Below are positions 35,844-45,352 of a DNA stretch of 62,801 nt, in pieces. The notes beneath the pieces are model-generated. The model saw only the letters and a program-made list of their open reading frames with translations. It was not told the origin of the DNA and did not search any database. Source of the stretch: Rhodospirillaceae bacterium LM-1 (GTDB lineage Bacteria > Pseudomonadota > Alphaproteobacteria > Rhodospirillales > WMHbin7); the NCBI GenBank assembly GCA_902725215.1, contig CACUVI010000023.1:1-62801 (forward strand), read 5' to 3'. Each line of letters starts with the position of its first letter. Position 1 is the first letter of the stretch. The position numbers and the translations under genes were made by a program.

Positions 35844-36503
35844 CTACCGGATCATCCCCATCAAGGTCTTGATGGTGTTTTCCGCCCCCTGGGCGATCTG
35901 GCTGATGGTGGCGTCCAGCATGTAGCAAGGGCTGGTCGCCAGCTTGAGAGCATGGTCCACCACCACCTCGCCATGCCCCCGGATTTGATGTTTTCCGCCC
36001 ATTTTCTCAATGGCTTGGGCTGTTCCGGCGTCGTTGCCGATGGTTACTTCGCCGCCATGCAGGACTCGGGCGATGAGGGCGGGGGCGATGCACAGGGCGC
36101 CGATGGGCTTGGCGGCGGCATGCATCGATTTGACCGCCTTCTCGACATCCGGGTCCACGGCGCAGTCGGGGCCGTCGAAGGCGAAGCCGCATAAATTCTT
36201 GGCGGCGCCAAAACCGCCCGGAAAAACCAAGGCGTCGAATTGGCTGGCGTCGAAGGCGCTGAGAGGAGCGATCTTGCCCCGCGCGATCCTGGCCGATTCG
36301 GCCAAAACATTACGCTTTTCCGGGCTTTCCTGGCCGGTCAGATGGTTCACCACATGATGTTGGGCAATGTCGGGGGCGAAACAGGCATAGCTGCCGCCCA
36401 GCTTGTCGATGGCCAGAAGCGTCAGCACCGCCTCATGGATTTCCGCCCCGTCATAGACCCCGCAGCCCGACAGCACGACGGCAAAGGCAGGTTTCTTGCT
36501 CAT
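35844..36503 (-). CDS. elbB: Isoprenoid biosynthesis glyoxalase ElbB (DJ-1/PfpI fold)
   Basis: A 219-residue protein from ATG 36503. The N-terminus AVVLSGCGVYDGAEIHEAVLTLLAIDKLG is diagnostic in pattern; FPGGFGAAKNL and CIAPALIAR (nucleophile-elbow Cys) mark the class I glutaminase-like fold. E. coli ElbB has weak glyoxalase activity, and its cellular role is uncertain. It is co-transcribed with the lipid A acyltransferase and divergent from the glycosyltransferase cluster. Confidence 0.94.
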   Translation of the reverse strand: MSKKPAFAVVLSGCGVYDGAEIHEAVLTLLAIDKLGGSYACFAPDIAQHHVVNHLTGQESPEKRNVLAESARIARGKIAPLSAFDASQFDALVFPGGFGAAKNLCGFAFDGPDCAVDPDVEKAVKSMHAAAKPIGALCIAPALIARVLHGGEVTIGNDAGTAQAIEKMGGKHQIRGHGEVVVDHALKLATSPCYMLDATISQIAQGAENTIKTLMGMIR

Positions 36504-36609
36504 ACTCGCCTCCCCGGCTGAAATTTGTTGGCTGAGAAAAGCATGTTCTCCGGCCAAAAAGCAAGGGTCCGGGCTTGTTTGGGGGGGAGTCTGGCTCTAT
36601 AACCCCCGC

Positions 36610-37635
36610 ATGCGCATCGTCATGGTCGATGATTCAGTTCCCTTCGACGGCTACACCTCGGGCCACCAGCCTTTGGGCGGGGCCGAAAAGGCGTTTGCCT
36701 CGCTGGCATCCGCCTTGGCGATGAAGGGCCATGAGGTCCGGGCCTTCAACCGCTGCCGCTTCAAGATGACCATCGAAGGGGCGAAGTGGGAACCTTGGGA
36801 CAATCCCCGGCCCTTCGACACGGATCTTCTGATCGCTTGGCGCAAGCTGGGCCTGCTGACGTCGGTTCGCCAGGCCGCCAAGCGTCTGTTGTGGGTGGCG
36901 GCCAGTCCCGGCTATCTGGAACGCCCGTCCAATCGCGAGATGATCGAATCGACAGGCGCCAAGCTGGTCTTTCAAAGCAAGGCCCAACTGGCCGGTTTCA
37001 AAAGCTGGAAAGGGGCCAGCGGGGCCGTCATAGCGCCCGGCGTGCGTTCGGAATATCAGGACGATGCCGCCATTCAGCCGGTTTCCCCGCCTCTGGCGGT
37101 TTGCACCACCCACCCGTTGCATGGTCTTGATTGGCTGTTGGACCTGTGGCCGAAAGTGCGCGCCAAGGTGCCCGAGGCTAGGCTGGCCCTTTATTCTGCG
37201 GCGCTCGACAAGGGCCGTCAGGGCGCTGAAGTGGCCCCCGAGATCCGCCCCATTCTGGCTAAGGCGTTGGGACTGGAACATCAGGGCGTGGTGATCGAAT
37301 GTCCGTTGGGCGATCACGACATGCCCGGCGTGTGGCGCCAATCGCGAGTGCATCTGTTTCCCGGCCATGCCGACGATTGGCTGGCGACCACGCTTTCAGA
37401 ATCGCAGGCTTCGGGCATTCCCGCCGTCGCTAGGCCCCTGGGCGCCGCTCCCGAACGTTTGCAAGATGGGCAGACGGGGCAACTGGTTCCCGACGCCGAC
37501 GCCTTCGCCAATGTCGCCGCCGAAATCATGAGCAACGATCAGTTGTTCTGGTCGATGAGCCGGGACGCCAAGATCCATCAGGCGGGGCGCGGCTGGGACG
37601 TGGCGGCGGCCGAGATCGAGGCCTTGACCAAATGA
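36610..37635 (+). CDS. Glycosyltransferase, GT-B fold (GT4-like)
   Basis: A 341-residue protein from ATG 36610 (MRIVMVDDSVPFDGYTSG). The N-terminus has a PLGGAEKAFASLASAL motif, and the C-terminal half a sugar-nucleotide region (HLFPGHADDWLATTLSESQASGIPAVARPLGAAPERL). It is a paralogue of the gene at 39349, which shares MADDGIAFDGTTPEKGPLGGAE. It is the first of six glycosyltransferase genes read rightward and overlaps the next by 4 bp. It probably acts in LPS core or other surface-glycan assembly; donor and acceptor are unknown. Confidence 0.8.
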   Translation: MRIVMVDDSVPFDGYTSGHQPLGGAEKAFASLASALAMKGHEVRAFNRCRFKMTIEGAKWEPWDNPRPFDTDLLIAWRKLGLLTSVRQAAKRLLWVAASPGYLERPSNREMIESTGAKLVFQSKAQLAGFKSWKGASGAVIAPGVRSEYQDDAAIQPVSPPLAVCTTHPLHGLDWLLDLWPKVRAKVPEARLALYSAALDKGRQGAEVAPEIRPILAKALGLEHQGVVIECPLGDHDMPGVWRQSRVHLFPGHADDWLATTLSESQASGIPAVARPLGAAPERLQDGQTGQLVPDADAFANVAAEIMSNDQLFWSMSRDAKIHQAGRGWDVAAAEIEALTK

Positions 37636-38591
37636 AAATCCTGTTCATCACAGCGACGCGCATCGGCGATGCCGTACTTTCCACCGGGCTGTTGGATTAT
37701 CTGATCCGGCAACATCCCGACGCCAGGGTGACGGTGGCCTGCGGACCCGACGCCGCCCCCTTATTCGCCGAACTGCCCAATCTGGACCGCCTGATCCCCA
37801 TGCCCAAAGAGCGCTGGTCGATGCATTGGGTGCGTCTGTGGTGGGCCTGCGTGAACATTCACTGGGATCTGGTGGTGGATTTGCGCAAGTCGGTGGTGGC
37901 CTACATTTTGTCATCGACCAATCGCTATACCCTGGCCAACAGCAAGGAGCCGGTGCATCGGGTGCGCCTGATCGCCGACGTCATGGGCCTGCCCGAAACG
38001 CCGATGCCGCACATCTGGATCAAGGACGAGCGCAGGGCCGAAGCCGCCGGATTGCTGCCCAGTCATCGGCCGGTTCTGGCCGTGGGGCCAACCACCAATT
38101 GGGTCGCCAAGACTTGGCGTGCCGATAATTTCGTGGCCCTGATCGAACGCCTGACGGGGCCAACGGGCATCTTGCCCGGGGCGCAGGTGGCGATATTCGG
38201 TGCCCCCCATGAACGGCCCCAGGCCCAGCCGGTGATCGATGCCTTGCCCGCCGATCAGGTGATCGATCTGGTGGGCAAGATTGATCTGCTGACTGTTTAC
38301 GCCTGCATGGAACGCTGCGCCTTCTATGTCGGCAACGATTCGGCCCTGATGCATCTGGCCGCCGCCTCGGGCATTCCCACCCTGGGGCTGTTCGGCCCCA
38401 GTTCGGAAGTTTTCTATGCGCCCTGGGGCTGGCATGCTGCGGTGGCCCGCACGAACGAATCCTTCGACACCATCTTTCCAAAGAACTTCGATCACCGCAG
38501 TTCCGGCACGCTGATGGACAGTCTGACCGTCGATGCGGCGGAAGGCGAAGCCAGAAGGCTGTGGGCGCGGGCGACGGCGAGGGCGGCATGA
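37632..38591 (+). CDS. Glycosyltransferase family 9 (heptosyltransferase-like)
   Basis: A 319-residue protein. GT9 motifs are present: LFITATRIGDAVLSTGLLDYL at the N-terminus, WDLVVDLRKS, VAVGPTTNWVAKTWRADNFV and YVGNDSALMHLAAASGIPTLGLFGPS. In LPS core synthesis this family transfers ADP-heptose. It overlaps both neighbours by 4 bp (ATGA), indicating one translationally coupled operon. Confidence 0.9.
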   Translation: MKILFITATRIGDAVLSTGLLDYLIRQHPDARVTVACGPDAAPLFAELPNLDRLIPMPKERWSMHWVRLWWACVNIHWDLVVDLRKSVVAYILSSTNRYTLANSKEPVHRVRLIADVMGLPETPMPHIWIKDERRAEAAGLLPSHRPVLAVGPTTNWVAKTWRADNFVALIERLTGPTGILPGAQVAIFGAPHERPQAQPVIDALPADQVIDLVGKIDLLTVYACMERCAFYVGNDSALMHLAAASGIPTLGLFGPSSEVFYAPWGWHAAVARTNESFDTIFPKNFDHRSSGTLMDSLTVDAAEGEARRLWARATARAA

Positions 38592-39349
38592 CTAAGCCCA
38601 GCCTGTCCGCCGTGGTCAGCGTAAAGAACGAAGAACGCCAGTTGGCTGAATGCCTAGCCTGTTTGAAATTCGCCGACGAAATCGTGGTGCTGCTCGACAA
38701 ATGCACTGACGGCTCGAAGGAAATCGCGCAAACATTCACTGACAGAGTGATCGAAGGCGACTGGGCCAAAGAAGGCGAACGCCGAAATGCCGCCATCGCG
38801 GCCTGCGCCAAAGATTGGGTGCTGGAAGTCGATGCCGACGAACGGGTGCCAGAAGCTCTGGCCTGTGAAATCCGCGCCACCATCGAAAGCACGCCTTTCG
38901 ACTGGCACGAAATTCCGGTCGATAATTACGTGGGCGCGCGCTTGGTGCGTCATGGCTGGGGGGCCTCTTTCGGCAAGGCAGCCTATCCCGGCTTGTTCAA
39001 GCGGGGCGTGAAAGTCTGGATGGATGCCCGTCTGCATCCGCCGCTGGAATGGCATGGCCGCAAGGGACCGATGCTGAAGGAACGTTTGATCCATTACGTG
39101 GATCGCAATCTGTCCGATATGCTCAAGCGCCTGGACAGCTATTCCACCGCCAGGGCCAAGGATCTGCGCGAGCAGGGCGAAACGTGGGGCGGCACTGGTC
39201 GCAATGTCGTTCGTTTTCTGTCGCGCTTCTTTAAATGCTATGTCAGGCGCAAGGGATATCGCGAAGGCGGCTATGGGTTGATGGTCGCCTTATGCGCGGG
39301 CCTTTATCCGCTGGTGTCGCATCTGAAGGCCAAACTGGAGAAAGAGTAA
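38588..39349 (+). CDS. Glycosyltransferase family 2 (WaaE/KdtX-like LPS core enzyme)
   Basis: A 253-residue protein from ATG 38588. SAVVSVKNEERQLAECLACL, the DKCTDGSKEIA segment and WVLEVDADERVPE (the DxD metal site) are typical of the small GT2 enzymes, related to WaaE, that add glucose to the LPS core. It overlaps the GT9 gene by 4 bp and ends with TAATG overlapping the next start. Confidence 0.88.
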   Translation: MTKPSLSAVVSVKNEERQLAECLACLKFADEIVVLLDKCTDGSKEIAQTFTDRVIEGDWAKEGERRNAAIAACAKDWVLEVDADERVPEALACEIRATIESTPFDWHEIPVDNYVGARLVRHGWGASFGKAAYPGLFKRGVKVWMDARLHPPLEWHGRKGPMLKERLIHYVDRNLSDMLKRLDSYSTARAKDLREQGETWGGTGRNVVRFLSRFFKCYVRRKGYREGGYGLMVALCAGLYPLVSHLKAKLEKE

Positions 39350-40383
39350 TGGCGCGCATTTTGATGGCCGATGATGGAATCGCCTTCGACGGCACGACGC
39401 CCGAGAAAGGGCCGCTGGGCGGCGCCGAAAGCTCCTTCGTCAATTTGGCAGAGACCCTGGCCGCCAGGGGCCATTCGGTCGAGGTGCGCAACAAATGCGA
39501 AGGCAATATCGATCATAAGGGCGTTGCATGGCGCCGGATTGATCAGCCCTGGCCCGAAACCGTTGATCTGTACGTCGCCAACCGGGGCGACAAAATGATC
39601 CTACGCATGCCGGGTGCTCGCAAGACCATTTTCTGGACCCACAATCCCGCCACCTACATGATGAAGTGGCGCTATTTGTGGAAGATGGCCGTCAAGCGTC
39701 CCGATATCGTTTTCATCGGCGACTATCACGCCACCACCTATCCGGCATGGGCGCCTAGCGGCAAGCGGGTGGTCATTCCTTATGGCATTCCCGAGATGTT
39801 CCGTTCTGCCGAGCCAAGCAAGGCCGTTCCGCCGCCCAGGGCGGTCTTTACCTCCAATCCGCTGCGCTCGTTGGATTGGCTGCTCGATTTGTGGGCCGGT
39901 CAGATTCAGCCCAAGGTTCCGAATGCCGAGCTGCATGTTTTTTCGGGTGCCGCCACCTATGGATCGGTGGGGGATTCGAAAGCCAGCGCCATGCAAAAAG
40001 TGCTGGCGCAGGCACAGGCCTTGAAGGAAAAGGGCGTGGTGCTGCGCGGTCCGGTTCCCAAGGCGCAACTGGTCGATGAGTTCAGAACTGCCCGCTGCCT
40101 GCTCTACAAGGGCGACATCAACGAAACCTTCTGTCTGGCCGTGGGCGAGGCCCAGGCCATGGGCGTGCCCGCCGTGGTGCAGCCGATCGGCTCGGTGGTG
40201 GAAAGGGTGGTGGATGGCCGCACGGGACATATAGCGGCCAGCGACGAGGCTTTTGCCGATGCTGCGGTCAGGCTCTTGGCGGATGAGGCGCATTGGCGCA
40301 CACTGCACGATGGCGCGTTGGCGCTGCAGCGGCGTTGGGGCTGGTCCGATGCCGCCCAGGCCTTCGAATCTTTGCTGCCGTAA
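39349..40383 (+). CDS. Glycosyltransferase, GT-B fold (paralogue of the 36610 gene)
   Basis: A 344-residue protein from ATG 39349 (MARILMADDGIAFDG). PLGGAESSFVNLAETLAARGH matches the N-terminal motif of the paralogue at 36610. The C-terminal half has the GT4-type donor region ETFCLAVGEAQAMGVPAVVQPIGSVVERVVDG. It is coupled to the preceding gene by a 1-bp stop/start overlap. Donor and acceptor are unknown. Confidence 0.83.
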   Translation: MARILMADDGIAFDGTTPEKGPLGGAESSFVNLAETLAARGHSVEVRNKCEGNIDHKGVAWRRIDQPWPETVDLYVANRGDKMILRMPGARKTIFWTHNPATYMMKWRYLWKMAVKRPDIVFIGDYHATTYPAWAPSGKRVVIPYGIPEMFRSAEPSKAVPPPRAVFTSNPLRSLDWLLDLWAGQIQPKVPNAELHVFSGAATYGSVGDSKASAMQKVLAQAQALKEKGVVLRGPVPKAQLVDEFRTARCLLYKGDINETFCLAVGEAQAMGVPAVVQPIGSVVERVVDGRTGHIAASDEAFADAAVRLLADEAHWRTLHDGALALQRRWGWSDAAQAFESLLP

Positions 40384-40399
40384 CGGGGGACAAGCGGGA

Positions 40400-41431
40400 A
40401 TGATACGCGTGATCCAGGCCATGGCGGGCGCCCAGTATGGCGGCGCCGAGGCGTTCTTCGTCCGCCTAGCCATCGGCTTGCACAATAAGGGCCTCGATCA
40501 ACGCATCATCATCCGCAAACATCCGGCGCGCGCCGCCTTTCTACGCGATCACGGCCTTGACGTGATCGAACTGCCCTTCGGCGGACGTTTCGACTTCAAG
40601 ACCCGCTTCGCCTTCAAGAAAGCGGTGGCCGAGTTCAAGCCCAAGCTGGTGCTGACCTGGATGAACCGCGCCACCCAATTCTGCCCCGAAGGCGAATTCG
40701 TGCATGTCGGACGATTGGGCGGCTATTACGATCTCAAATATTATCGACGCTGCAAGCATCTGATCGGCAACACCGAGGACATCGTCGAATATCTGAAGAA
40801 GGAAGGCTGGCCGGCCTCGCGGGCGCATTATCTGCCCAATTTCGTCTCGGCCGAGAATCTGCCGCCCATCGACCGCAAAAGCCTGTTCACGCCGCCGAAT
40901 GCGCCCTTGATCTTCGCTTTGGGGCGGATGCACAAGAACAAGGCCTTCGATGTTCTTCTGAAGGCGATGGCGCAGGTGCCCGACGCCTATCTGTGGCTGG
41001 CGGGCGATGGCGAGCTTAGGGCCGAATTGGAAGCCCTGGCCCAACAGGTGGGGGTTAAGCCGCGAGTGCGCTTTTTGGGATGGCGCGACGATGTGGCGGC
41101 CCTTTATGCCGCCGCCGATATTTTCGTTTGTCCATCGCGCCACGAACCTTTGGGCAATGTGGTCATCGAAGCCTGGGCGCAAGCCAAGCCGGTGATCGCC
41201 GCTGACAGCCTTGGTCCCGGCACGCTGATTTCGCATGGCGAGAATGGGTTGCTGGCCCCGGTGGACGACGCGCTGGCGCTGGGCAAGGCCATGCAATGGA
41301 TGATCCGCAATCCCGAGGATGCCAAGCGCATGGCGGAGGCGGGCAGACAGGCCTATGAGGAACAATTCACCGAAGGAGCCGTGGTCGAGCGCTATATCGA
41401 ATTCTTCGAAAGCGTGACCGGGGGGGCTTGA
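40400..41431 (+). CDS. Glycosyltransferase family 4
   Basis: A 343-residue protein from ATG 40400 (MIRVIQAMAGAQYGGAEAFFVRLAIG). GT4 hallmarks are the AGAQYGGAE glycine-rich loop, ALGRMHKNKAFDVLLKAMAQV, WLAGDGELRAEL, RVRFLGWRDDVAALYAAADIF and the E-x7-E region RHEPLGNVVIEAWAQAKPV. The stop overlaps the asnB-like start as TGATG. It is likely to transfer a hexose in LPS or capsule synthesis. Confidence 0.9.
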   Translation: MIRVIQAMAGAQYGGAEAFFVRLAIGLHNKGLDQRIIIRKHPARAAFLRDHGLDVIELPFGGRFDFKTRFAFKKAVAEFKPKLVLTWMNRATQFCPEGEFVHVGRLGGYYDLKYYRRCKHLIGNTEDIVEYLKKEGWPASRAHYLPNFVSAENLPPIDRKSLFTPPNAPLIFALGRMHKNKAFDVLLKAMAQVPDAYLWLAGDGELRAELEALAQQVGVKPRVRFLGWRDDVAALYAAADIFVCPSRHEPLGNVVIEAWAQAKPVIAADSLGPGTLISHGENGLLAPVDDALALGKAMQWMIRNPEDAKRMAEAGRQAYEEQFTEGAVVERYIEFFESVTGGA

Positions 41432-43197
41432 TGTGCGGCATTGCTGGCATCGCAACGCTTGACGGACTTGATCCCGATCCATCCGCTCTGGACAGGCTAG
41501 CCCGAGCGCTGGCCCATCGCGGCCCAGACGGCAGCGGGCGCTATCTGGAGAATGGGGTTGGCTTGGTCCAGGTGCGCTTGGCCATCATCGATTTGGAAGG
41601 CGGGCGTCAGCCCTTGCACGAGCCGGGCGGGGCCGTGCTGATCGGCAACGGCGAAATCTACAACTACCGCGAATTGGCGGCCGATTTGCCGGATGTGGTC
41701 TTCGCCACCGCCTCCGATTGCGAACCGCCCCTTCATTTGTGGCGGCGCGCCGGAAACGGCTATGCGCAACGCCTGCGAGGCATGTACGCTCTGGCGATTT
41801 TCGACCCGCTTGCGAAGCGCCTGACGCTGTCGCGCGATCCCTTCGGCATCAAGCCGCTCTATTGGGCGGAAACGCCGCTGGGTTTCGTTTTCGCGTCCGA
41901 AGCGCAGGCGCTGATCGGCGCGGGGCTGATCGAAGCCAAGGAGAACCCCCGCGCCAGGGCCGAGCTTTTGCAACTGCAATTCACCACGGGACGCGAAACC
42001 ATCTTTCAAGGCGTCAACCGATTGCTGCCCGGCGAAACGCTGGTGGTCGAGAAAGGGCGCGTCGTCGAGCGCCACCGCTTGAACGCCTTGCCAGCGGGCG
42101 GCGTCGTCCACAAGACGCAAGACGCTTTCTTGTATGAACTCGATGCGGTCCTTTCGGAAAGCGTGTCCTTCCATCAACGCTCGGACGTGCCTTACGGCAT
42201 GTTTCTTTCGGGAGGCGTCGATAGTTCCGCCTTGCTGGCCCTGATGGCGCGCTTGAACGAGCGTCCGGTGCTGGCTTTCACGGCTCATTTCCCAGGGACC
42301 AAGGCGAGAGACGAGCGCGGCTATGCGGCGTGCGTGGCCAAGGAACTGGGGGCCGAGCGCGTCGATGTCGCTTTCACCGAGGAAGATTTCTGGAAATTAC
42401 TGCCAAGCGTCGCCGCTTGCATGGACGATCCGGCCGCCGATTACGCCTGCCTGCCCACCTTCAAACTTGCCGCCGAGGCCAGGAAACATGTGAAGGTGAT
42501 CTTGTCGGGCGAGGGGGGCGATGAATTGTTCGCGGGCTATGGGCGCTATCGCCAGGCCATGCGGCCCTGGCCCTTCACAAGACGCATGCGTCGGCATGGC
42601 GGTTTCGACAAGCTGAGCGTGCTGAAGGAACTTCCATCCCTGTGGCGCGAAGGCATTGCCCAGGCGGAGCGCGAGCAGGCTTCGGAAGCCCGCACGCGCC
42701 TGCAAATCGCCCAGGCGGTCGATTGCGATGCTTGGTTGCCCAACGATCTGTTGACGAAACTGGACCGTTGCCTGATGGCGCATGGCGTCGAGGGGCGGGT
42801 TCCTTTCCTTGATCCGGCGGTGGCGGCCTTCGCCTTCCGCCTGCCGGATCGCTTGAAGGTGCATAAGGGGATGGGCAAATGGATGCTGCGCCGCTGGCTG
42901 GACAAGGTTCTGCCGCTGTCGGGCGCCTTCGAGCGAAAACGCGGCTTTACCGTGCCGGTCGGCGACTGGATCGCCGCCAAGGGTCATATCTTGGGGCCGC
43001 TGGTGGCCGCCCAGCCTTGTATTCAGGCCCTTTGCCATCCGCATGAGGTCGAGAAGCTGTTCCGCCATGCGGACAAGCAGGGCTTTGCCGCCTGGACGCT
43101 TCTTTTCTATGCTCTGTGGCATGGACGGCATATGCTGGGCCATCGCCCCGAGGGCGACGTTTTTGACAGCCTGGACGCCATGAAATGTTCGACCTGA
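41431..43197 (+). CDS. asnB: Asparagine synthase-like glutamine amidotransferase
   Basis: A 588-residue protein from ATG 41431. MCGIAGIATL leaves the catalytic Cys at position 2 after Met removal. The class II glutaminase domain (to about 190) has LAHRGPDGSGRYL and IGNGEIYNYREL; the synthetase domain has the PP-loop LSGGVDSSALLALM (about 258-271) and GEGGDELFAGYGRYR. Within a glycosyltransferase operon such enzymes often amidate sugar acids of the O-antigen or capsule rather than make asparagine. It overlaps both neighbours (1 bp and 13 bp). Confidence 0.9.
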   Translation: MCGIAGIATLDGLDPDPSALDRLARALAHRGPDGSGRYLENGVGLVQVRLAIIDLEGGRQPLHEPGGAVLIGNGEIYNYRELAADLPDVVFATASDCEPPLHLWRRAGNGYAQRLRGMYALAIFDPLAKRLTLSRDPFGIKPLYWAETPLGFVFASEAQALIGAGLIEAKENPRARAELLQLQFTTGRETIFQGVNRLLPGETLVVEKGRVVERHRLNALPAGGVVHKTQDAFLYELDAVLSESVSFHQRSDVPYGMFLSGGVDSSALLALMARLNERPVLAFTAHFPGTKARDERGYAACVAKELGAERVDVAFTEEDFWKLLPSVAACMDDPAADYACLPTFKLAAEARKHVKVILSGEGGDELFAGYGRYRQAMRPWPFTRRMRRHGGFDKLSVLKELPSLWREGIAQAEREQASEARTRLQIAQAVDCDAWLPNDLLTKLDRCLMAHGVEGRVPFLDPAVAAFAFRLPDRLKVHKGMGKWMLRRWLDKVLPLSGAFERKRGFTVPVGDWIAAKGHILGPLVAAQPCIQALCHPHEVEKLFRHADKQGFAAWTLLFYALWHGRHMLGHRPEGDVFDSLDAMKCST

Positions 43198-44507
43198 TCG
43201 TCAAGGGCGGTATCGCCGTCACGCCCAACGGCACCGAATCTGCGGATATCGGCATCCGAAGCGGCCGCATAGCGGCCATCGGGTCGTTGGATGCCGGACA
43301 GGCGGAACAGGCGATCGACGCCAAGGGGCTGCATGTGCTGCCGGGCGTCATCGATACCCAGGTGCATTTCCGCGAACCCGGCATGGAACATAAGGAAGAC
43401 CTGTCCACCGGCACGGCTGCCGCGGCGCTGGGCGGGGTGGTCGCCATTTTCGACATGCCCAACACCAAGCCCTCGACCACGACGCCCGAGGCGCTGAAAG
43501 AGAAGCTGAAACGCGCCCAGGGCCGCGCCTGGGTCGATCACGCCTTTTATTTGGGCGCGTCGCCCGACAATGCCAGCCAGCTTGGCCAGTGGGAAAGCCT
43601 GCCCGGATGCGCCGGCGTCAAGGTGTTCATGGGGTCTTCCACCGGTTCGCTGTTGGTCGATGACAAACAGGTTCTTTTGCAGGTCGCAAGAACGGGCAAA
43701 CGGCGCATGGCCGTTCATGCCGAGGACGAGGCGCGCCTGAAGGAACGCCGCCATCTGGTCGATGGCGACAAGGTTTCGCCCGCCCTACATCCTTTGTGGC
43801 GCGACGAGGAAACCGCCCGGCTGGCCACGGCGCATTTGCTGGAAATCGCCCGCAGCGCCAATCGGCTGGTGCATGTGTTGCACGTCACGACAGCCCAAGA
43901 GATGGAACTTCTGGCGCAATATCGCGATATCGCCAGCGTCGAAGTGACGCCTCAGCATCTGACGCTGGCCGCCCCGGAATGTTATGAACGGCTTGGCACT
44001 TATGCGCAGATGAATCCGCCCATTCGCGAGGCCCGCCACCGAGAAGCCCTGTGGCAGGCGGTGCGCCAGGGACTGGTCGATTGCCTGGGGTCGGACCATG
44101 CGCCGCATACGCGCGAGGAAAAAGACAAGCCCTATCCGCAAAGTCCTTCGGGCATGCCGGGCGTGCAGACGCTGGTTCCCTTGATGTTGGATCATGTGAA
44201 TGCGGGCCGTCTTTCGCTCGAACGCTTCTCGGATTTGACCAGCGCCGGCCCCGCCCGCCTGTTTGGCTTGGCGGCCAAGGGACGCATCGCTTTGGGCTAT
44301 GACGCCGATCTGACGCTGGTCGATCTGAAGGCGAAAAAGACCATCACCAATCAGTGGATCGCCAGCCGTTGCGGCTGGACGCCCTTTGATGGAATGCAGG
44401 TTACCGGCTGGCCGACGGCGACATTGGTGCGGGGATCGGTGGTGATGTTCGAAGGCCAGCTTCAGGGTCTGCCATCTGGCCAGCCCTTGCGCTTTTCGGG
44501 ATGCTAA
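43185..44507 (+). CDS. pyrC: Dihydroorotase (class I), embedded in the glycan operon
   Basis: A 440-residue amidohydrolase. Metal-site elements are visible: TQVHFREPG (first HxH, here QxH), the carboxylated Lys region GVKVFMGSSTGS, His in AVHAEDE, His in VLHVTT and Asp in GSDHAPHT. MPNTKPSTTT is typical of dihydroorotases. It cyclises carbamoyl aspartate in pyrimidine synthesis. The Gln in place of the first metal His is, as I recall, common in this alphaproteobacterial group. It overlaps asnB by 13 bp and the next gene by 7 bp. Confidence 0.88.
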   Translation: MFDLIVKGGIAVTPNGTESADIGIRSGRIAAIGSLDAGQAEQAIDAKGLHVLPGVIDTQVHFREPGMEHKEDLSTGTAAAALGGVVAIFDMPNTKPSTTTPEALKEKLKRAQGRAWVDHAFYLGASPDNASQLGQWESLPGCAGVKVFMGSSTGSLLVDDKQVLLQVARTGKRRMAVHAEDEARLKERRHLVDGDKVSPALHPLWRDEETARLATAHLLEIARSANRLVHVLHVTTAQEMELLAQYRDIASVEVTPQHLTLAAPECYERLGTYAQMNPPIREARHREALWQAVRQGLVDCLGSDHAPHTREEKDKPYPQSPSGMPGVQTLVPLMLDHVNAGRLSLERFSDLTSAGPARLFGLAAKGRIALGYDADLTLVDLKAKKTITNQWIASRCGWTPFDGMQVTGWPTATLVRGSVVMFEGQLQGLPSGQPLRFSGC

Positions 44508-45352
44508 GACTCGGTCCGCCCCGCCTCAGTTTCGTCATTCCCGCCTGGAACCAAGAGCGCTTCCTGGCGGCATCGGTGGGCAGCGCGCTTTCGCAAACGG
44601 TCCATGCCATTGAAGTGATCGTGGTGAACGATGCCAGCACGGACGCAACGGCGCTTATTTTGGAGGCCATCGACGATCCCAGATTGGTCGTCTTGCGCTC
44701 TGAAACGAATTTAGGACCGGGCGGGGCAAGAAATCTGGGGATGGAAGCGGCGCAGGCTTCCATCGTTGCCTTTCTCGACGCCGATGATGTGGCCGCCCCC
44801 GAGCGGGCCGAACGCCAATTGGCCTTTTTCGATGGCCATCCCGATCATGTGTTGGTGGGGTCCGCCTATGGCGTGGTCGACGAGAAGGACAATGTGTTGG
44901 GTGTCGAGCGTCCCGCCTTGCTCGAGGATGCCGAGCTTCGCTTTTCGTCCTTGTTCCTAAGCCCGGTGCATCTGACCAGTTCCGCCATCCGGGCCGATGT
45001 GGCGAGACGCAAGGCGATAGTCTTTCCCACCGATTCAAAGATCGTCGAGGATTATCGTTTCGTCTCAAGCCTGATCCGACATGGAAAAGTGGCCAATCTT
45101 CAAGATGTGCTGACCTATTACCGCCGCCACGACGCCATGACGTCGCGCTTGTTCGAGCAACAGGGCTGGCAGGGTTTTGCCGAGGCGTCGGCGGCCAACA
45201 TCCGCGCTCTCGGCGTCGAATGCGACGGCCCCTTGGCGGCGCGCCTTGCCCAGGCGCATTTGGCCAAATTGCGGGGTTTGGAAACCGACCCCCTGCTCGA
45301 ACAACTTTACGATACGCTCAAAGCGCTTCACGCATCGCAAGAAGCGCCCTGA
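44501..45352 (+). CDS. Glycosyltransferase family 2
   Basis: A 283-residue GT-A fold protein. SFVIPAWNQERFLAASVGSAL, VIVVNDASTDATALIL, GPGGARNLGMEAAQASIVAFLDADDVAAPER (the DxD site) identify GT2. It overlaps pyrC by 7 bp, so it ends the rightward operon, and its 3' end overlaps the convergent TPR-glycosyltransferase gene by 35 bp. Confidence 0.9.
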   Translation: MLRLGPPRLSFVIPAWNQERFLAASVGSALSQTVHAIEVIVVNDASTDATALILEAIDDPRLVVLRSETNLGPGGARNLGMEAAQASIVAFLDADDVAAPERAERQLAFFDGHPDHVLVGSAYGVVDEKDNVLGVERPALLEDAELRFSSLFLSPVHLTSSAIRADVARRKAIVFPTDSKIVEDYRFVSSLIRHGKVANLQDVLTYYRRHDAMTSRLFEQQGWQGFAEASAANIRALGVECDGPLAARLAQAHLAKLRGLETDPLLEQLYDTLKALHASQEAP

